A stretch of DNA of 64,000 nt from an uncultured Eubacteriales bacterium. Lineage in GTDB: Bacteria; Bacillota; Clostridia; Oscillospirales; CAG-272. Positions 9,019-16,511 of the stretch are shown here, in pieces. A program made the translations under genes and the position numbers. The notes below the pieces were generated by a model, which saw nothing but the letters and a program-made list of their open reading frames with translations, was not told the DNA's origin and ran no database searches. The stretch is taken from NCBI GenBank assembly GCA_948467545.1, contig CAOKER010000009.1, positions 1 through 64,000 of the forward strand, given 5' to 3'. The stretch's first letter is position 1. Every line of letters starts with the position of its first letter.

Positions 9019-9795
9019 TCAGACGCCAAGATCGGCGGCTATTATTTTTGTTCCGCTTTTCTTTGCCTCTTCTGCAATTTCCCGCGGTACAATCTTATCT
9101 GTGATAATCGTATCTATCATGCTGAAATCTGCGAAAGTATAAGGAAGTGCCTTGTCAAGCTTTGAATTGTCAGTAAGAATCACAGTCCTTCTTGCCTTTT
9201 CAATCACCAGTCGCTTAAATTCACATTCGCTGTAATTTCCGCAGGTAAATCCGTTATCAGAGGATACGCCTGACGGAACTATAAACGCAACGTCGATATT
9301 AATATCGGACAGGTATTTTACCGCAACATTGCCGGAAACCGAAATACTGTCGCGGTTCAGCATGCCGCCTATCAAATTTACAATCGGGAGCTTCTTTTTT
9401 ATAAGTTCAAGGGCGATATTCGGTCCCGTCGTAGTAATTACGAGTCTTTCATCCGGCATCATTGATGCAAGCTGAAAAATAGTTGTTCCGGAATCAAGGA
9501 AAACCGATCTCTCGGTTTCTATCATTTTGATGGCAACATCTGCTATTTTCTGCTTTTCCTGAGGATGCTCGTTCATTCTAAGCGAAAATTTGCCCTCCAT
9601 ACACGATGTTATAAACTTCATGGAACGAGCGCCTCCGCGAACCTTGATAGCCTCGCTTTGCTTTTCAAAATAATCAATGTCACGCCGAAGCGTCATGCTT
9701 GAAACATCAGGAAACATTTCTTCGAGCTCATGCAGCGACACAAAAGGCTTATTTCGCAGCATGTCACGAATTTTTTCTCTGCGATCAAAATTCAT
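9019..9795 (-). CDS. DeoR-family transcription regulator
   Basis: A 258-residue regulator. The N-terminal winged helix (MTLRRDIDYFEKQ) binds DNA. The C-terminal DeoR sensor domain carries the SGTT (residues 101-104) phosphate-binding motif and a TCGNYSECEFKRLVIEKA region typical of the family, which usually senses phosphorylated sugars or related metabolites. It heads the dehydrogenase operon, 87 bp before E2, with a consensus promoter and repeated TAACAT boxes upstream. It probably controls itself and the operon. The ligand is unknown. Ribosome site AAAGGAAAAC lies 8 nt before ATG. Confidence 0.9.
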   Translation of the reverse strand: MNFDRREKIRDMLRNKPFVSLHELEEMFPDVSSMTLRRDIDYFEKQSEAIKVRGGARSMKFITSCMEGKFSLRMNEHPQEKQKIADVAIKMIETERSVFLDSGTTIFQLASMMPDERLVITTTGPNIALELIKKKLPIVNLIGGMLNRDSISVSGNVAVKYLSDINIDVAFIVPSGVSSDNGFTCGNYSECEFKRLVIEKARRTVILTDNSKLDKALPYTFADFSMIDTIITDKIVPREIAEEAKKSGTKIIAADLGV

Positions 9796-9908
9796 ATCAG
9801 TTTTCCTTTCAACCTCTTTTTTCAGCTGTCCAAACTGCTTATTTCATTTTCAAAATTTAAAATGAGGTTTAAATTCTTAAGTGATTCAATAAATTTTGCT
9901 GTGAAAAA

Positions 9909-9966
9909 ATAACGTTTTTAACATTCGTATCTGTTAATAATAACATCCACCATGTGATTATAACAT
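9909..9966 (-). promoter_or_regulatory. Candidate DeoR operator boxes in the leader
   Basis: The plus-strand hexamer TAACAT occurs at 9961-9966, 9941-9946 and 9919-9924, with a related TAACGT at 9910-9915. The first three are about two helical turns apart (20 and 22 bp), and the first overlaps the -10 box. Spacing and position suit an operator array for the encoded DeoR regulator. Confidence 0.45.
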
Positions 9967-9985
9967 TTTTGATTTCCCGTGTCAA
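9957..9985 (-). promoter_or_regulatory. Promoter of the deoR-E2-E3-E1 operon
   Basis: On the minus strand a perfect TTGACA (9985..9980) and a perfect TATAAT (9962..9957) are spaced by 17 bp. They lie about 160 bp before the regulator start, giving a long leader. Confidence 0.87.
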
Positions 9986-10089
9986 TATGCAGTATTTATT
10001 TTTCACAAGTTATATTAATTGTTTACAATTTGCCGGATTCCGAATTATAACCTTCCGAAATTTTCTTTAAATCTTTGTATTCATCATAA

Positions 10090-10132
10090 AAAACATTAAA
10101 AATACGCTGAGAGCTTTTAAAAGCTCTCAGCG
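10090..10132 (-). terminator. Terminator of the 24-residue peptide gene
   Basis: A 28-bp perfect palindrome occupies 10105-10132, with left arm CGCTGAGAGCTTTT. On the minus strand it is followed by TATTTTTAATGTTTTTT. This is a strong intrinsic terminator 9 bp after the stop of the small gene, and it isolates that gene from the deoR operon. Confidence 0.85.
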
Positions 10133-10141
10133 GTATCAAAA

Positions 10142-10216
10142 TCAGCTGTGCATTGCACAATACACGGCCGTAATTCCAAATATTACGAGAAGTATGAAAT
10201 GTACAAGATAAAACAT
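10142..10216 (-). CDS. 24-residue single-span membrane peptide
   Basis: A short open frame starts ATG at 10216 and stops TGA at 10142. The peptide opens MFYLVHFILLVIFG and ends YCAMHS. Its centre is almost wholly hydrophobic and long enough to cross a membrane once. A good ribosome site, AAAGGAATT, lies about 8 nt upstream. There is a promoter-like region with an inverted repeat 60-90 bp upstream and a strong terminator 9 bp downstream, so the unit looks like a complete single-gene transcript. I do not recognise the family. It could be a small membrane regulator, a type I toxin-like peptide or a subunit of a membrane complex. No convincing antisense RNA signal was found. Confidence 0.6.
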   Translation of the reverse strand: MFYLVHFILLVIFGITAVYCAMHS

Positions 10217-10279
10217 TTTTAATTCCTTTTTCTTTATTTTTCTTTATCTTTCTTTAATCTATACGGCTGTTTTACTTAT

Positions 10280-10310
10280 AGGATAAAAGCTTTGTATTTT
10301 ATCCGGTCAA
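10280..10310 (-). promoter_or_regulatory. Promoter-like region with inverted repeat for the membrane peptide
   Basis: The plus strand holds GGATAAAA (10281-10288) and TTTTATCC (10297-10304), a perfect 8-bp inverted repeat with an 8-bp spacer. On the minus strand TTGACC (10310..10305) precedes it, and TATCCT (10285..10280) falls 19 bp later as a possible weak -10. An operator overlapping a suboptimal promoter would explain the arrangement. Confidence 0.45.
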
Positions 10311-10438
10311 GCTGCAGCAGTTCCGGTAAAAGTCATTTCTCAAATGTCAGTACCGAAAAAACCGGTTTCTCCCAATTGCCGGCGACGGAAAAAGACGGAT
10401 CTCTTTTACTTCTTTTTTTACTTTTTTTGCTTCTTTTT

Positions 10439-11881
10439 TTACTTCTTTTTTGCTTTTTCTATCAGAGCGGACGATAAAGTTATTATATCGCCGGCTCCCA
10501 TGACAATTACGACGTCATCCTCGTTTGTCACCTGCGATATATATTCGCTGATTTGCTCAAACTGTTTTCCCTTTGGGATATACAACGCGCCCATAATGGC
10601 GTCCGCAAGCTGCTCCGATGTTACGCCGCTCCTATTCTCTTCTCTTCCCGCCGAGTAAATGTCGGTTATTATAAGTCTGTCCGCGTCTCCGAACGACAGT
10701 TTAAGCTCATCAAAAAGTCCGTATGTTCTTGAATAGGTATGGGGCTGAAACACACACCAAACAGTTTTTCCGAAGCTGCGCGCAGCAGCAAGCGTCGCTT
10801 TAATCTCGGTAGGATGATGAGCATAGTCATCATAGACGGAAGCTCCGTGAACACTGGTACCGCGATATTCAAGCCTTCTCTTTGTACCCTTGAAGCTCTG
10901 CAAGCCTGCTTTTACAGAATATGCGGACATTCCGTTTTCTATACACGCTGCTGCGGCTGCTACAGCGTCGGAAACATTGTGAACACCGGGAACATTTAAA
11001 TCTACTGTGCAGAGGGTCTCTCTGTTATTATCCGAAATTCTGACTAAGGTAAAACGAATTTTCTCCCCGCGGGCTGTAATCTTATCCGCAAAATAATGAA
11101 CGTCGGATTTCAGCGGGGAAACAGAGCTTTTTATGCTGTATGTAACAAGCTTCCCCCTAAATTCCTCGGCCGCCTTTACCGCAGGGCTGCTGTCGGTACA
11201 TATGACAGCGGTGTCGGCTCTTGAAATATATTTTTTAAAGCTGTCCGTTATTTGCTCAAGACTGTGAAAATAATCAACATGTTCAAGCTCTATATTAAGA
11301 ATCACAGCTGTCGTCGGGTAGAACGAAAGAAATGAATCTGTATATTCACACGCTTCAAAAATGAAATAATTTCTGCCTCCTATTTTGTATGCCCCGTCTA
11401 TCGCTTCAAGTTCGGCACCGCTTACAATCGTCGGATTTGTATTTGCATGAAGAGCTATCATGGCAGTCATCGACGTTGTTGTGCTTTTCCCGTGAGTTCC
11501 GGCAATTCCGATTCTATTTACATAAGGAAGCATAACCTTTCCGAGAAAGTCTGCTCTAGAGAAGCACGGAATTCCCCGTTTCTTTGCTTCCGAAAGCTCA
11601 GGATTCCCGTTGTGAATTGCCGCCGTGTAAATCACGGCGTCACATATGTTCGGCAAGTTGCATGCCGAATGCGAATAATATATCTTTATTCCGCTCCGTT
11701 CCATTTTCTCCGTAAGAGGAGAACAGGTTCGATCGCTCCCGCAGACATCAGCACCGCCGTTTAATGCAATCATCGCAAGAGAAGACATGCTAATCCCGCC
11801 TATACCGATAAAAAACAAGCTTTTCCCCCTCAGGGAAATACTTTCATTTTTTGTTTTATCCGAATCAATTATTGTCAGCAT
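10439..11881 (-). CDS. murC: UDP-N-acetylmuramate--L-alanine ligase
   Basis: MurC adds L-alanine to UDP-MurNAc, the first amino acid of the peptidoglycan stem. The N-terminal FIGIGGISMSSLA binds the nucleotide sugar, the ATP loop is GIAGTHGKSTTT, and the central domain has FEACEYTDSFL and LNIELEHVDYF. The C-terminal domain has DDYAHHPTEIKATL. I chose ATG 11881 (480 residues) because AAAGGTG lies about 6 nt upstream; a longer frame begins at 11929. The protein ends in KAKKK. The 3' end runs into a T-rich tract of near-repeats at 10408-10455. It is divergent from spoVG. Confidence 0.95.
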   Translation of the reverse strand: MLTIIDSDKTKNESISLRGKSLFFIGIGGISMSSLAMIALNGGADVCGSDRTCSPLTEKMERSGIKIYYSHSACNLPNICDAVIYTAAIHNGNPELSEAKKRGIPCFSRADFLGKVMLPYVNRIGIAGTHGKSTTTSMTAMIALHANTNPTIVSGAELEAIDGAYKIGGRNYFIFEACEYTDSFLSFYPTTAVILNIELEHVDYFHSLEQITDSFKKYISRADTAVICTDSSPAVKAAEEFRGKLVTYSIKSSVSPLKSDVHYFADKITARGEKIRFTLVRISDNNRETLCTVDLNVPGVHNVSDAVAAAAACIENGMSAYSVKAGLQSFKGTKRRLEYRGTSVHGASVYDDYAHHPTEIKATLAAARSFGKTVWCVFQPHTYSRTYGLFDELKLSFGDADRLIITDIYSAGREENRSGVTSEQLADAIMGALYIPKGKQFEQISEYISQVTNEDDVVIVMGAGDIITLSSALIEKAKKK

Positions 11882-11898
11882 GTGGACACCTTTCCCTA

Positions 11899-11923
11899 AC
11901 ATTTGTGCATGTGCAACAAATGT
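11899..11923 (-). other. Hairpin in the murC leader
   Basis: The inverted repeat ACATTTGT / ACAAATGT, extendable inward with a one-base bulge, lies just before the murC ribosome site AGGGAAAGGTG. Sequence and position mirror the lplA leader hairpin. Confidence 0.45.
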
Positions 11924-12129
11924 AAACAAAGTTTTTATACATTTTATCCAAAAGAATCAAAAAATACATATAACGTTAAAAGAAAAATTTTATTTCCGCA
12001 AAGCAAAATTCATAATGTTACTCTATAATTACATACATCGGTCAATGTATTTCTGCGCATTTTTGCCGGATATACCTGTCACTATCGGAAAAGACCGAGC
12101 TTATCAAATGAAAACAGGAGGTTATCATA

Positions 12130-12420
12130 ATGACGATCACGGACATTAAATTCAGGAAATTGTTTGATAACGACGGTCCTATGAAAGCGATTGCGTCGGT
12201 AACGTTTGACGGAGCTCTTGCCGTTCATGATGTAAAGGTTATTTATGCGCGCGAACGGTATTTTATCGTTATGCCGTGCAAAAAGAACCCTGATAACACA
12301 TATCGTGATATAGTTCATCCGATCAATGCAGAATTCAGAAAACTTCTTGAAGACGAAGTTATCGGGAAATATCACGAAACCGTTGCCGCTCTTGAACAGG
12401 AAACCGACGACCAGAACTAA
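12130..12420 (+). CDS. spoVG: SpoVG family RNA/DNA-binding regulator
   Basis: A 96-residue protein typical of SpoVG: MTITDIKFRKLF at the start, then the strongly conserved MKAIASVTFDGALAVHDVKV and the YFIVMPCKK strand, followed by IVHPINAEFRKLL. SpoVG acts in sporulation septation control and, in several Firmicutes, as a nucleic-acid-binding global regulator. Excellent ribosome site AGGAGG lies 7 nt before ATG. It stands alone with its own terminator downstream. Confidence 0.96.
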   Translation: MTITDIKFRKLFDNDGPMKAIASVTFDGALAVHDVKVIYARERYFIVMPCKKNPDNTYRDIVHPINAEFRKLLEDEVIGKYHETVAALEQETDDQN

Positions 12421-12504
12421 ACGCTGTGGTTTTCGGATTTTCGCGGCGATGTAAGTCGTGGATTTATTAATCGTGGATTTACAATTCAGCGCTCATTATC
12501 TATA

Positions 12505-12544
12505 CTCCGGACATATAACATTATATGCCCGGAGATTTTTATTG
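12505..12544 (+). terminator. Terminator of spoVG
   Basis: The stem CTCCGGaCATATAA / TTATATGcCCGGAG at 12505-12534 has one mismatch and a 2-base loop. It is followed by ATTTTTATTG. Confidence 0.85.
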
Positions 12545-12593
12545 TTGAATTAACCTGCAGAATTCTTATTATACCCATTATAACCATTTTATG

Positions 12594-13859
12594 TTATTTG
12601 TCAATGCCTTTAAAACTCCGGCGTTTCACGGCGTAAAGGTTAATTTCCCATGCAGGCAGGCATCTCTTTCTTCTCAGATATAAGCTATAACGAGGTTCCA
12701 TCCGATGCAGGGCAAGAGGCAGCTCAAAAATATCCTCCGAGCGGTGATAAAGCGACAGACATATATCAGGCATAAAATTACGTATGGTTTTACTCGATCC
12801 CTCAAGAGCCTCCCGCTCCGCTCCCTCAACATCATATTTTATGTAGTCAGCCCTTTGGCCGTTTAAAATATCGTCAAGCGTGACGGCACAAACAGTATCT
12901 GAACTGCCTTCACTGCAAAGCCCGTGACGGAAGCTGCCGCTGCCTCGATTTCCGCTGCCGAAAAAAGCGAGATCCTCGCTTTGATTCCATGCGGCGGCAT
13001 TGTAAAGCAAAATTTCGCACTCCCTGCCATGATTACGGGGATTTGTACATATGCTTACCGGGCGGCAGCATTCAAGTCGGGCTGAAATATCCGTATGACC
13101 GAGCGGCAAGAGACAAATTTCCGGTTTAATATTAACTCCGTCAAGTTTCAGGCTGAGCCTGTCACAAAATGAGCTTAGCCTTTTAAACGTTTTTTTGTCA
13201 GGCTCCACCGCATATATTTTCTGCAGATTCTTTGCCTTCCCCAACATTTCATATACAGTATCACCGTTATATGCTCCGAGATCGACATAAGTCCGATATT
13301 CTTCAAAAGATAAAAAATACTCACCGGGATCCTCTTTTCCGGAAGACAACTCCAGAAGAGCCGAAAGCGATCCGGTAAGTCTCGCCTCTATAATTCCGTC
13401 AAAAATCCGACGTGATTCGGCATCCGAAAAAATCTCTCTCGCCTCATCTATTTTTTTCAAATTCCGCCTGCAGAACTCCGCCGTAAAAAGCTCGCTGTCC
13501 GGACAAACAGGGACATCCGGGACGAACAGCTCCCTTTCCTCGGATATTCCGCATATATTGTCTATCACTTCCGGAATTCGGCTCGCAAAGCATAGCAAAA
13601 TAACATAATCGCGGCATTTGAATTTTTCCTTTGCCTCGCTGTAGGACATTATCGTCATATCGCGGAAATATCGGCGTCTGCCGTCGCTTTTTGTTACAAA
13701 TCCGTCGCTTGCAAATACTCCGAGTATTTCAATGCCGTAATCCCCGCATATATCAAAAATTTTATCCGCGCCGTTCCCGACTCCATATAATAGCACAGGA
13801 CGGGATTCTCTTTTCAGGCGACTCCAAAGGTCTTTTGTATTGTTAAAATCACAAATCAT
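12594..13859 (-). CDS. FkbM-family methyltransferase with N-terminal Rossmann-like domain
   Basis: A 421-residue protein. Residues ~20-110 form a nucleotide-binding-like domain (VLLYGVGNGADKIF). The C-terminal half is an FkbM SAM-dependent methyltransferase, with the SAM motif VDLGAYNGDTVYEM near residue 190 and the family motif IKYDVEGAEREALEGS near residue 340. FkbM enzymes methylate hydroxyl groups in polyketides, glycans and lipids, so a cell-surface carbohydrate is plausible. The ribosome site is weak. No glycosyltransferase neighbours are present, so the substrate is open. It is convergent with spoVG. Confidence 0.83.
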   Translation of the reverse strand: MICDFNNTKDLWSRLKRESRPVLLYGVGNGADKIFDICGDYGIEILGVFASDGFVTKSDGRRRYFRDMTIMSYSEAKEKFKCRDYVILLCFASRIPEVIDNICGISEERELFVPDVPVCPDSELFTAEFCRRNLKKIDEAREIFSDAESRRIFDGIIEARLTGSLSALLELSSGKEDPGEYFLSFEEYRTYVDLGAYNGDTVYEMLGKAKNLQKIYAVEPDKKTFKRLSSFCDRLSLKLDGVNIKPEICLLPLGHTDISARLECCRPVSICTNPRNHGRECEILLYNAAAWNQSEDLAFFGSGNRGSGSFRHGLCSEGSSDTVCAVTLDDILNGQRADYIKYDVEGAEREALEGSSKTIRNFMPDICLSLYHRSEDIFELPLALHRMEPRYSLYLRRKRCLPAWEINLYAVKRRSFKGIDK

Positions 13860-13887
13860 TTTTCACAAATATTCGATGCCGTTTCGT

Positions 13888-13948
13888 TTCAATAAGAATT
13901 ATATGTCGACACAAAATAGGCGGGAAGCATCTTGCTTTCAGTTATATT
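13888..13948 (+). repeat. Family A dispersed element, short copy A3
   Basis: It begins TTCAATAAG like the copies at 15727 and 37376, contains GTCGACAC, and ends with AGGCGGGAAGCATCTTGC (from 13918) leading into TTTCAGTTATA, the family A terminal box. It seems to be an internally deleted copy. It lies between the FkbM gene and the stop of the LiaF-like gene. Confidence 0.5.
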
Positions 13949-13960
13949 TTTCGGCACAAA

Positions 13961-14677
13961 TCAGCTAAAGTTTACATTAATTTGACCGAAAAAACTGTGA
14001 GGCGTTAAAAAAAGCACAGACGTATCCCCTCCTCGGTACGCAGAAGCCGTATTTAAAGATACCGACTTCGATTTTGAAGCTTTTCCGTTTTTCCCGTGAG
14101 TAATACGGACATCCGTACCGACCGGAACGGTAATATCTACGGTCGATAGAACCGCTGTTATATCAAGAACAGCCGGATGAGAAAATTCGGCCTCCGAAAA
14201 GGAAAGCGACATTTCAGAACAAAAGGCCGAGGCGAATGCACCGATATATGACTTATCGTACGACGAAATACCCTTGCGTGAGAAAAATGCACGGTACACC
14301 GGATATCTTACATAAGTCTCGCTCAATTTGTTGTATATCCGTCTGTATTTCAAAGTACCTTTTTTTGTAAAAAGAATAAATCCGAGCAAAATTAAAAAAA
14401 CCGGAATTAACAAGGGACGGAATGCGCGAAGTGCGTCAATACACATTGACAGCAGAGCAAGACCAATAATAAGCCAAATAAACCCCGCACGACGCGATTT
14501 TCCTGAAATTATATTTATAATTGCCGGAATAATTATAAACATTGTCCAGAATCCGTCAAAAAATATCGTAAATTCAGGAATGATTTCGAGATTTTTAAGA
14601 AGATATCCGACACCTATAACGATTAGAAGAAATGCCAAAAGCGGACGTGACGAGCTTTGGCGTTTTTTGTTTTTCAT
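13961..14677 (-). CDS. LiaI/LiaF-like multispan membrane protein
   Basis: A 238-residue protein with about four hydrophobic spans in residues 12-105 (LLAFLLIVIGVGYLLKNL, then FWTMFIIIPAIINII, FIWLIIGLALLSM and LLIPVFLILLGFILF). This is the LiaI-LiaF-like/DUF5668 pattern. The C-terminal soluble region (LDITAVLSTVDITVPVGTDV, residues ~169-188) resembles the LiaF-like beta domain. Homologues sense or modulate cell-envelope stress, but no LiaRS kinase or regulator lies nearby. Ribosome site AAAGG lies about 11 nt before ATG. Function here is inferred only from domain layout. Confidence 0.72.
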   Translation of the reverse strand: MKNKKRQSSSRPLLAFLLIVIGVGYLLKNLEIIPEFTIFFDGFWTMFIIIPAIINIISGKSRRAGFIWLIIGLALLSMCIDALRAFRPLLIPVFLILLGFILFTKKGTLKYRRIYNKLSETYVRYPVYRAFFSRKGISSYDKSYIGAFASAFCSEMSLSFSEAEFSHPAVLDITAVLSTVDITVPVGTDVRITHGKNGKASKSKSVSLNTASAYRGGDTSVLFLTPHSFFGQINVNFS

Positions 14678-14845
14678 CTGTCAAAAACCTTTCAGATTTT
14701 TATAGTGTTTTACCCATAAATATACATTATGTATTATATATCATACGATATATAAATTGTTAAAATATTTTCATTTACATTGTAAATTTTATTCGATTGC
14801 ATTATTTACGGACATCTCCCGCAAATATTAAAAACAATTGCTTTT

Positions 14846-15406
14846 CTAACTCATATAAACAGATATAAAAATTGCGGAACAAAGCGCGAACAACGAAAAT
14901 CCTCCTTCTGATGAGAGCATTAAATAAACAGACAAAAGCCAAAGAACAAAAAGAAATAAAGAGGAAACAAATTCGGAAACCCGATCGGCTGTATCCTGCG
15001 GAAGACACATCATAAGCACGCTTTTGAGCGTACCTCCTCCGTCAAGAGTTTTAATCGGCAGAAGATTCATCACAGCAAGCGCAATATTTGATGTCACAAA
15101 TAAATTTGCAAATTCGCTTCTTGCCAACGGCAGACAGCAGACCGCGGTCACAAGGTTAACCGCGGCTCCGGCGGAAGCAGTCACAAATTCCTCACGGTAG
15201 CTCCGCATTCGTGAAAAATTTATATCGGCACCAAGCGGAAGAAGAGTAATAGATGATATATCAATCCTCATTAGTTTTGCCGCAGCAATATGTCCCAATT
15301 CATGAACCGCCGCCGCGGCAAGCGTTGCCGCGGTTACCGCGTCGGGCGCAGCAACAAACCATGCGGTAAGAAATACCACTGTAATTGTCGGTACTTTAAA
15401 TTTCAT
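14846..15406 (-). CDS. Site-2 protease-like M50 metallopeptidase, SpoIVFB-like
   Basis: A 186-residue membrane protease. The zinc motif HELGH (residues 37-41) sits in a hydrophobic segment, and the second motif NLLPIKTLDGGG (113-124) supplies the third ligand. Several membrane spans surround both. SpoIVFB-type enzymes cleave membrane-bound substrates such as pro-sigma-K during sporulation. Its length is shorter than SpoIVFB and lacks a CBS domain, so it may serve another substrate. A SpoIVFA partner is not adjacent. Ribosome site GAAAGG lies 13-14 nt upstream. Confidence 0.8.
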   Translation of the reverse strand: MKFKVPTITVVFLTAWFVAAPDAVTAATLAAAAVHELGHIAAAKLMRIDISSITLLPLGADINFSRMRSYREEFVTASAGAAVNLVTAVCCLPLARSEFANLFVTSNIALAVMNLLPIKTLDGGGTLKSVLMMCLPQDTADRVSEFVSSLFLFVLWLLSVYLMLSSEGGFSLFALCSAIFISVYMS

Positions 15407-15726
15407 ATAGGTAAACCGTACCTTTCTGCTTCCGAAAGTATATGTATATTTTGAACAGTAACATAATGATAATATATGATATGAAATATGCTCGGTATGA
15501 AATCAAAAAATAATCTTCTTTTTATTTTAAAATACAAAAATTCAACCGAAAATTAACTAAGCTGCCGGCAGTTAATTACCGAAATATTTCAAGTCTGCAG
15601 AAAGTATGACGATGTTCCCGTCATATCCGCAAAACAAATAAATAACAAAGGCACGATAAAAATTACGCTTGTATAATCTTCCGCCATTTGTACAAACTAA
15701 CATAGCAAGATATTAATATGCATATT
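15407..15726. other. Spacer upstream of the family A copy, no gene seen
   Basis: AT-rich sequence between the M50 peptidase start and the hairpin element. I recognise no promoter or RNA with confidence. Confidence 0.4.
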
Positions 15727-15793
15727 TTCAATAAGGCGCAAAAAGCCGTCATGGACGACGCGGCGGAGCAGACGCCATGACAAGTTGCGCACA
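15727..15793. repeat. Family A dispersed element, 5' half (copy A4), large nested hairpin
   Basis: It starts TTCAATAAGGCGCAAAAAGC then CGTCATG, nearly the same as copy A7 at 37376. It folds into nested stems, GCGCAA/TTGCGC outside and GTCATGG/CCATGAC inside. It lies about 95 bp upstream of spoVT. The 3' terminal box of the family is missing. Confidence 0.55.
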
Positions 15794-15888
15794 AAAACAG
15801 GATATTTTTTATTTTACCGTATAGTATCGTAAAAATTACAAACAATAAAAATATATTCAAAATGAATTTGAAAAACAGGAGATTATAT

Positions 15889-16443
15889 ATGAAGGCAACA
15901 GGAATTGTAAGAAGAATTGACGATCTCGGGCGTGTGGTAATTCCGAAGGAAATACGTCGGACGATGAGAATCCGCGAAGGCGATCCGCTTGAAATATATA
16001 CAGACCGCGAAGGCGAGGTTATTTTTAAAAAATATTCTCCGATAGGTGAACTGAACTCCTTTGCGGCTCAGTATGCCGATACACTGCATAAAACCTGCGA
16101 TCTGTGCGTTGTAATAACGGACCGTGATGCGGTAATCGCAGTATCCGGCGCTCCGAAAAAGGAATTTGCGGACAAATCATTGTCAGCAGAGCTTGACAGC
16201 ATTATAAATGCACGCGGATTTTATGCTTACGACGGAAAAGGAAAGCGCATTCATGTAACCGACAATCAGGACAGCGGATATTTTGTTTCCGCCGTAATGC
16301 CGATAATAACAGAGGGCGATATAACAGGCAGCGTTGTGTCTCTCATTCCTGACGGTGAAACGGCTTCAAAGGTCGGAAGCGAGCTTGAATCAAAACTTAT
16401 ACAGACAGCAGCCGGTTTTCTCTCAAAACAGCTTGAATCTTAA
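15889..16443 (+). CDS. spoVT: Stage V sporulation protein T, AbrB-like regulator
   Basis: A 184-residue transcription factor active in the forespore. The N-terminal SpoVT-AbrB swapped-hairpin domain (MKATGIVRRIDDLGRVVIPK, residues 1-20, then EIRRTMRIREGDPLEI) is followed by a GAF-like sensor domain (about 55-184). I chose ATG 15889 because ACAGGAG lies 7 nt upstream and the protein then begins like known SpoVT proteins. In Bacillus spoVT adjoins yabM-yabN, whereas here that block is 40 kb away. Confidence 0.95.
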   Translation: MKATGIVRRIDDLGRVVIPKEIRRTMRIREGDPLEIYTDREGEVIFKKYSPIGELNSFAAQYADTLHKTCDLCVVITDRDAVIAVSGAPKKEFADKSLSAELDSIINARGFYAYDGKGKRIHVTDNQDSGYFVSAVMPIITEGDITGSVVSLIPDGETASKVGSELESKLIQTAAGFLSKQLES

Positions 16444-16470
16444 AAGAACGGCACACTAAGAAAACAAAAA

Positions 16471-16511
16471 AATAGAAGTACAGTCGTTTTATGACCGTAC
16501 TTCTATTTTTT
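16471..16511. terminator. Bidirectional terminator between spoVT and the DUF5131 gene
   Basis: Stem AATAGAAGTAC / GTACTTCTATT (16471-16507), flanked by A-rich sequence on the left and TTTTTT on the right, so it can end transcripts from both sides. It overlaps the stop codon of the convergent gene. Confidence 0.85.

Noticed and set aside
10408..10455. T-rich tract after murC as a terminator
   Set aside because: It is a run of CTTTTTTTAC-like near-repeats overlapping the murC 3' end without a stable stem; on the minus strand it reads as A-rich, so it does not fit an intrinsic terminator for murC.
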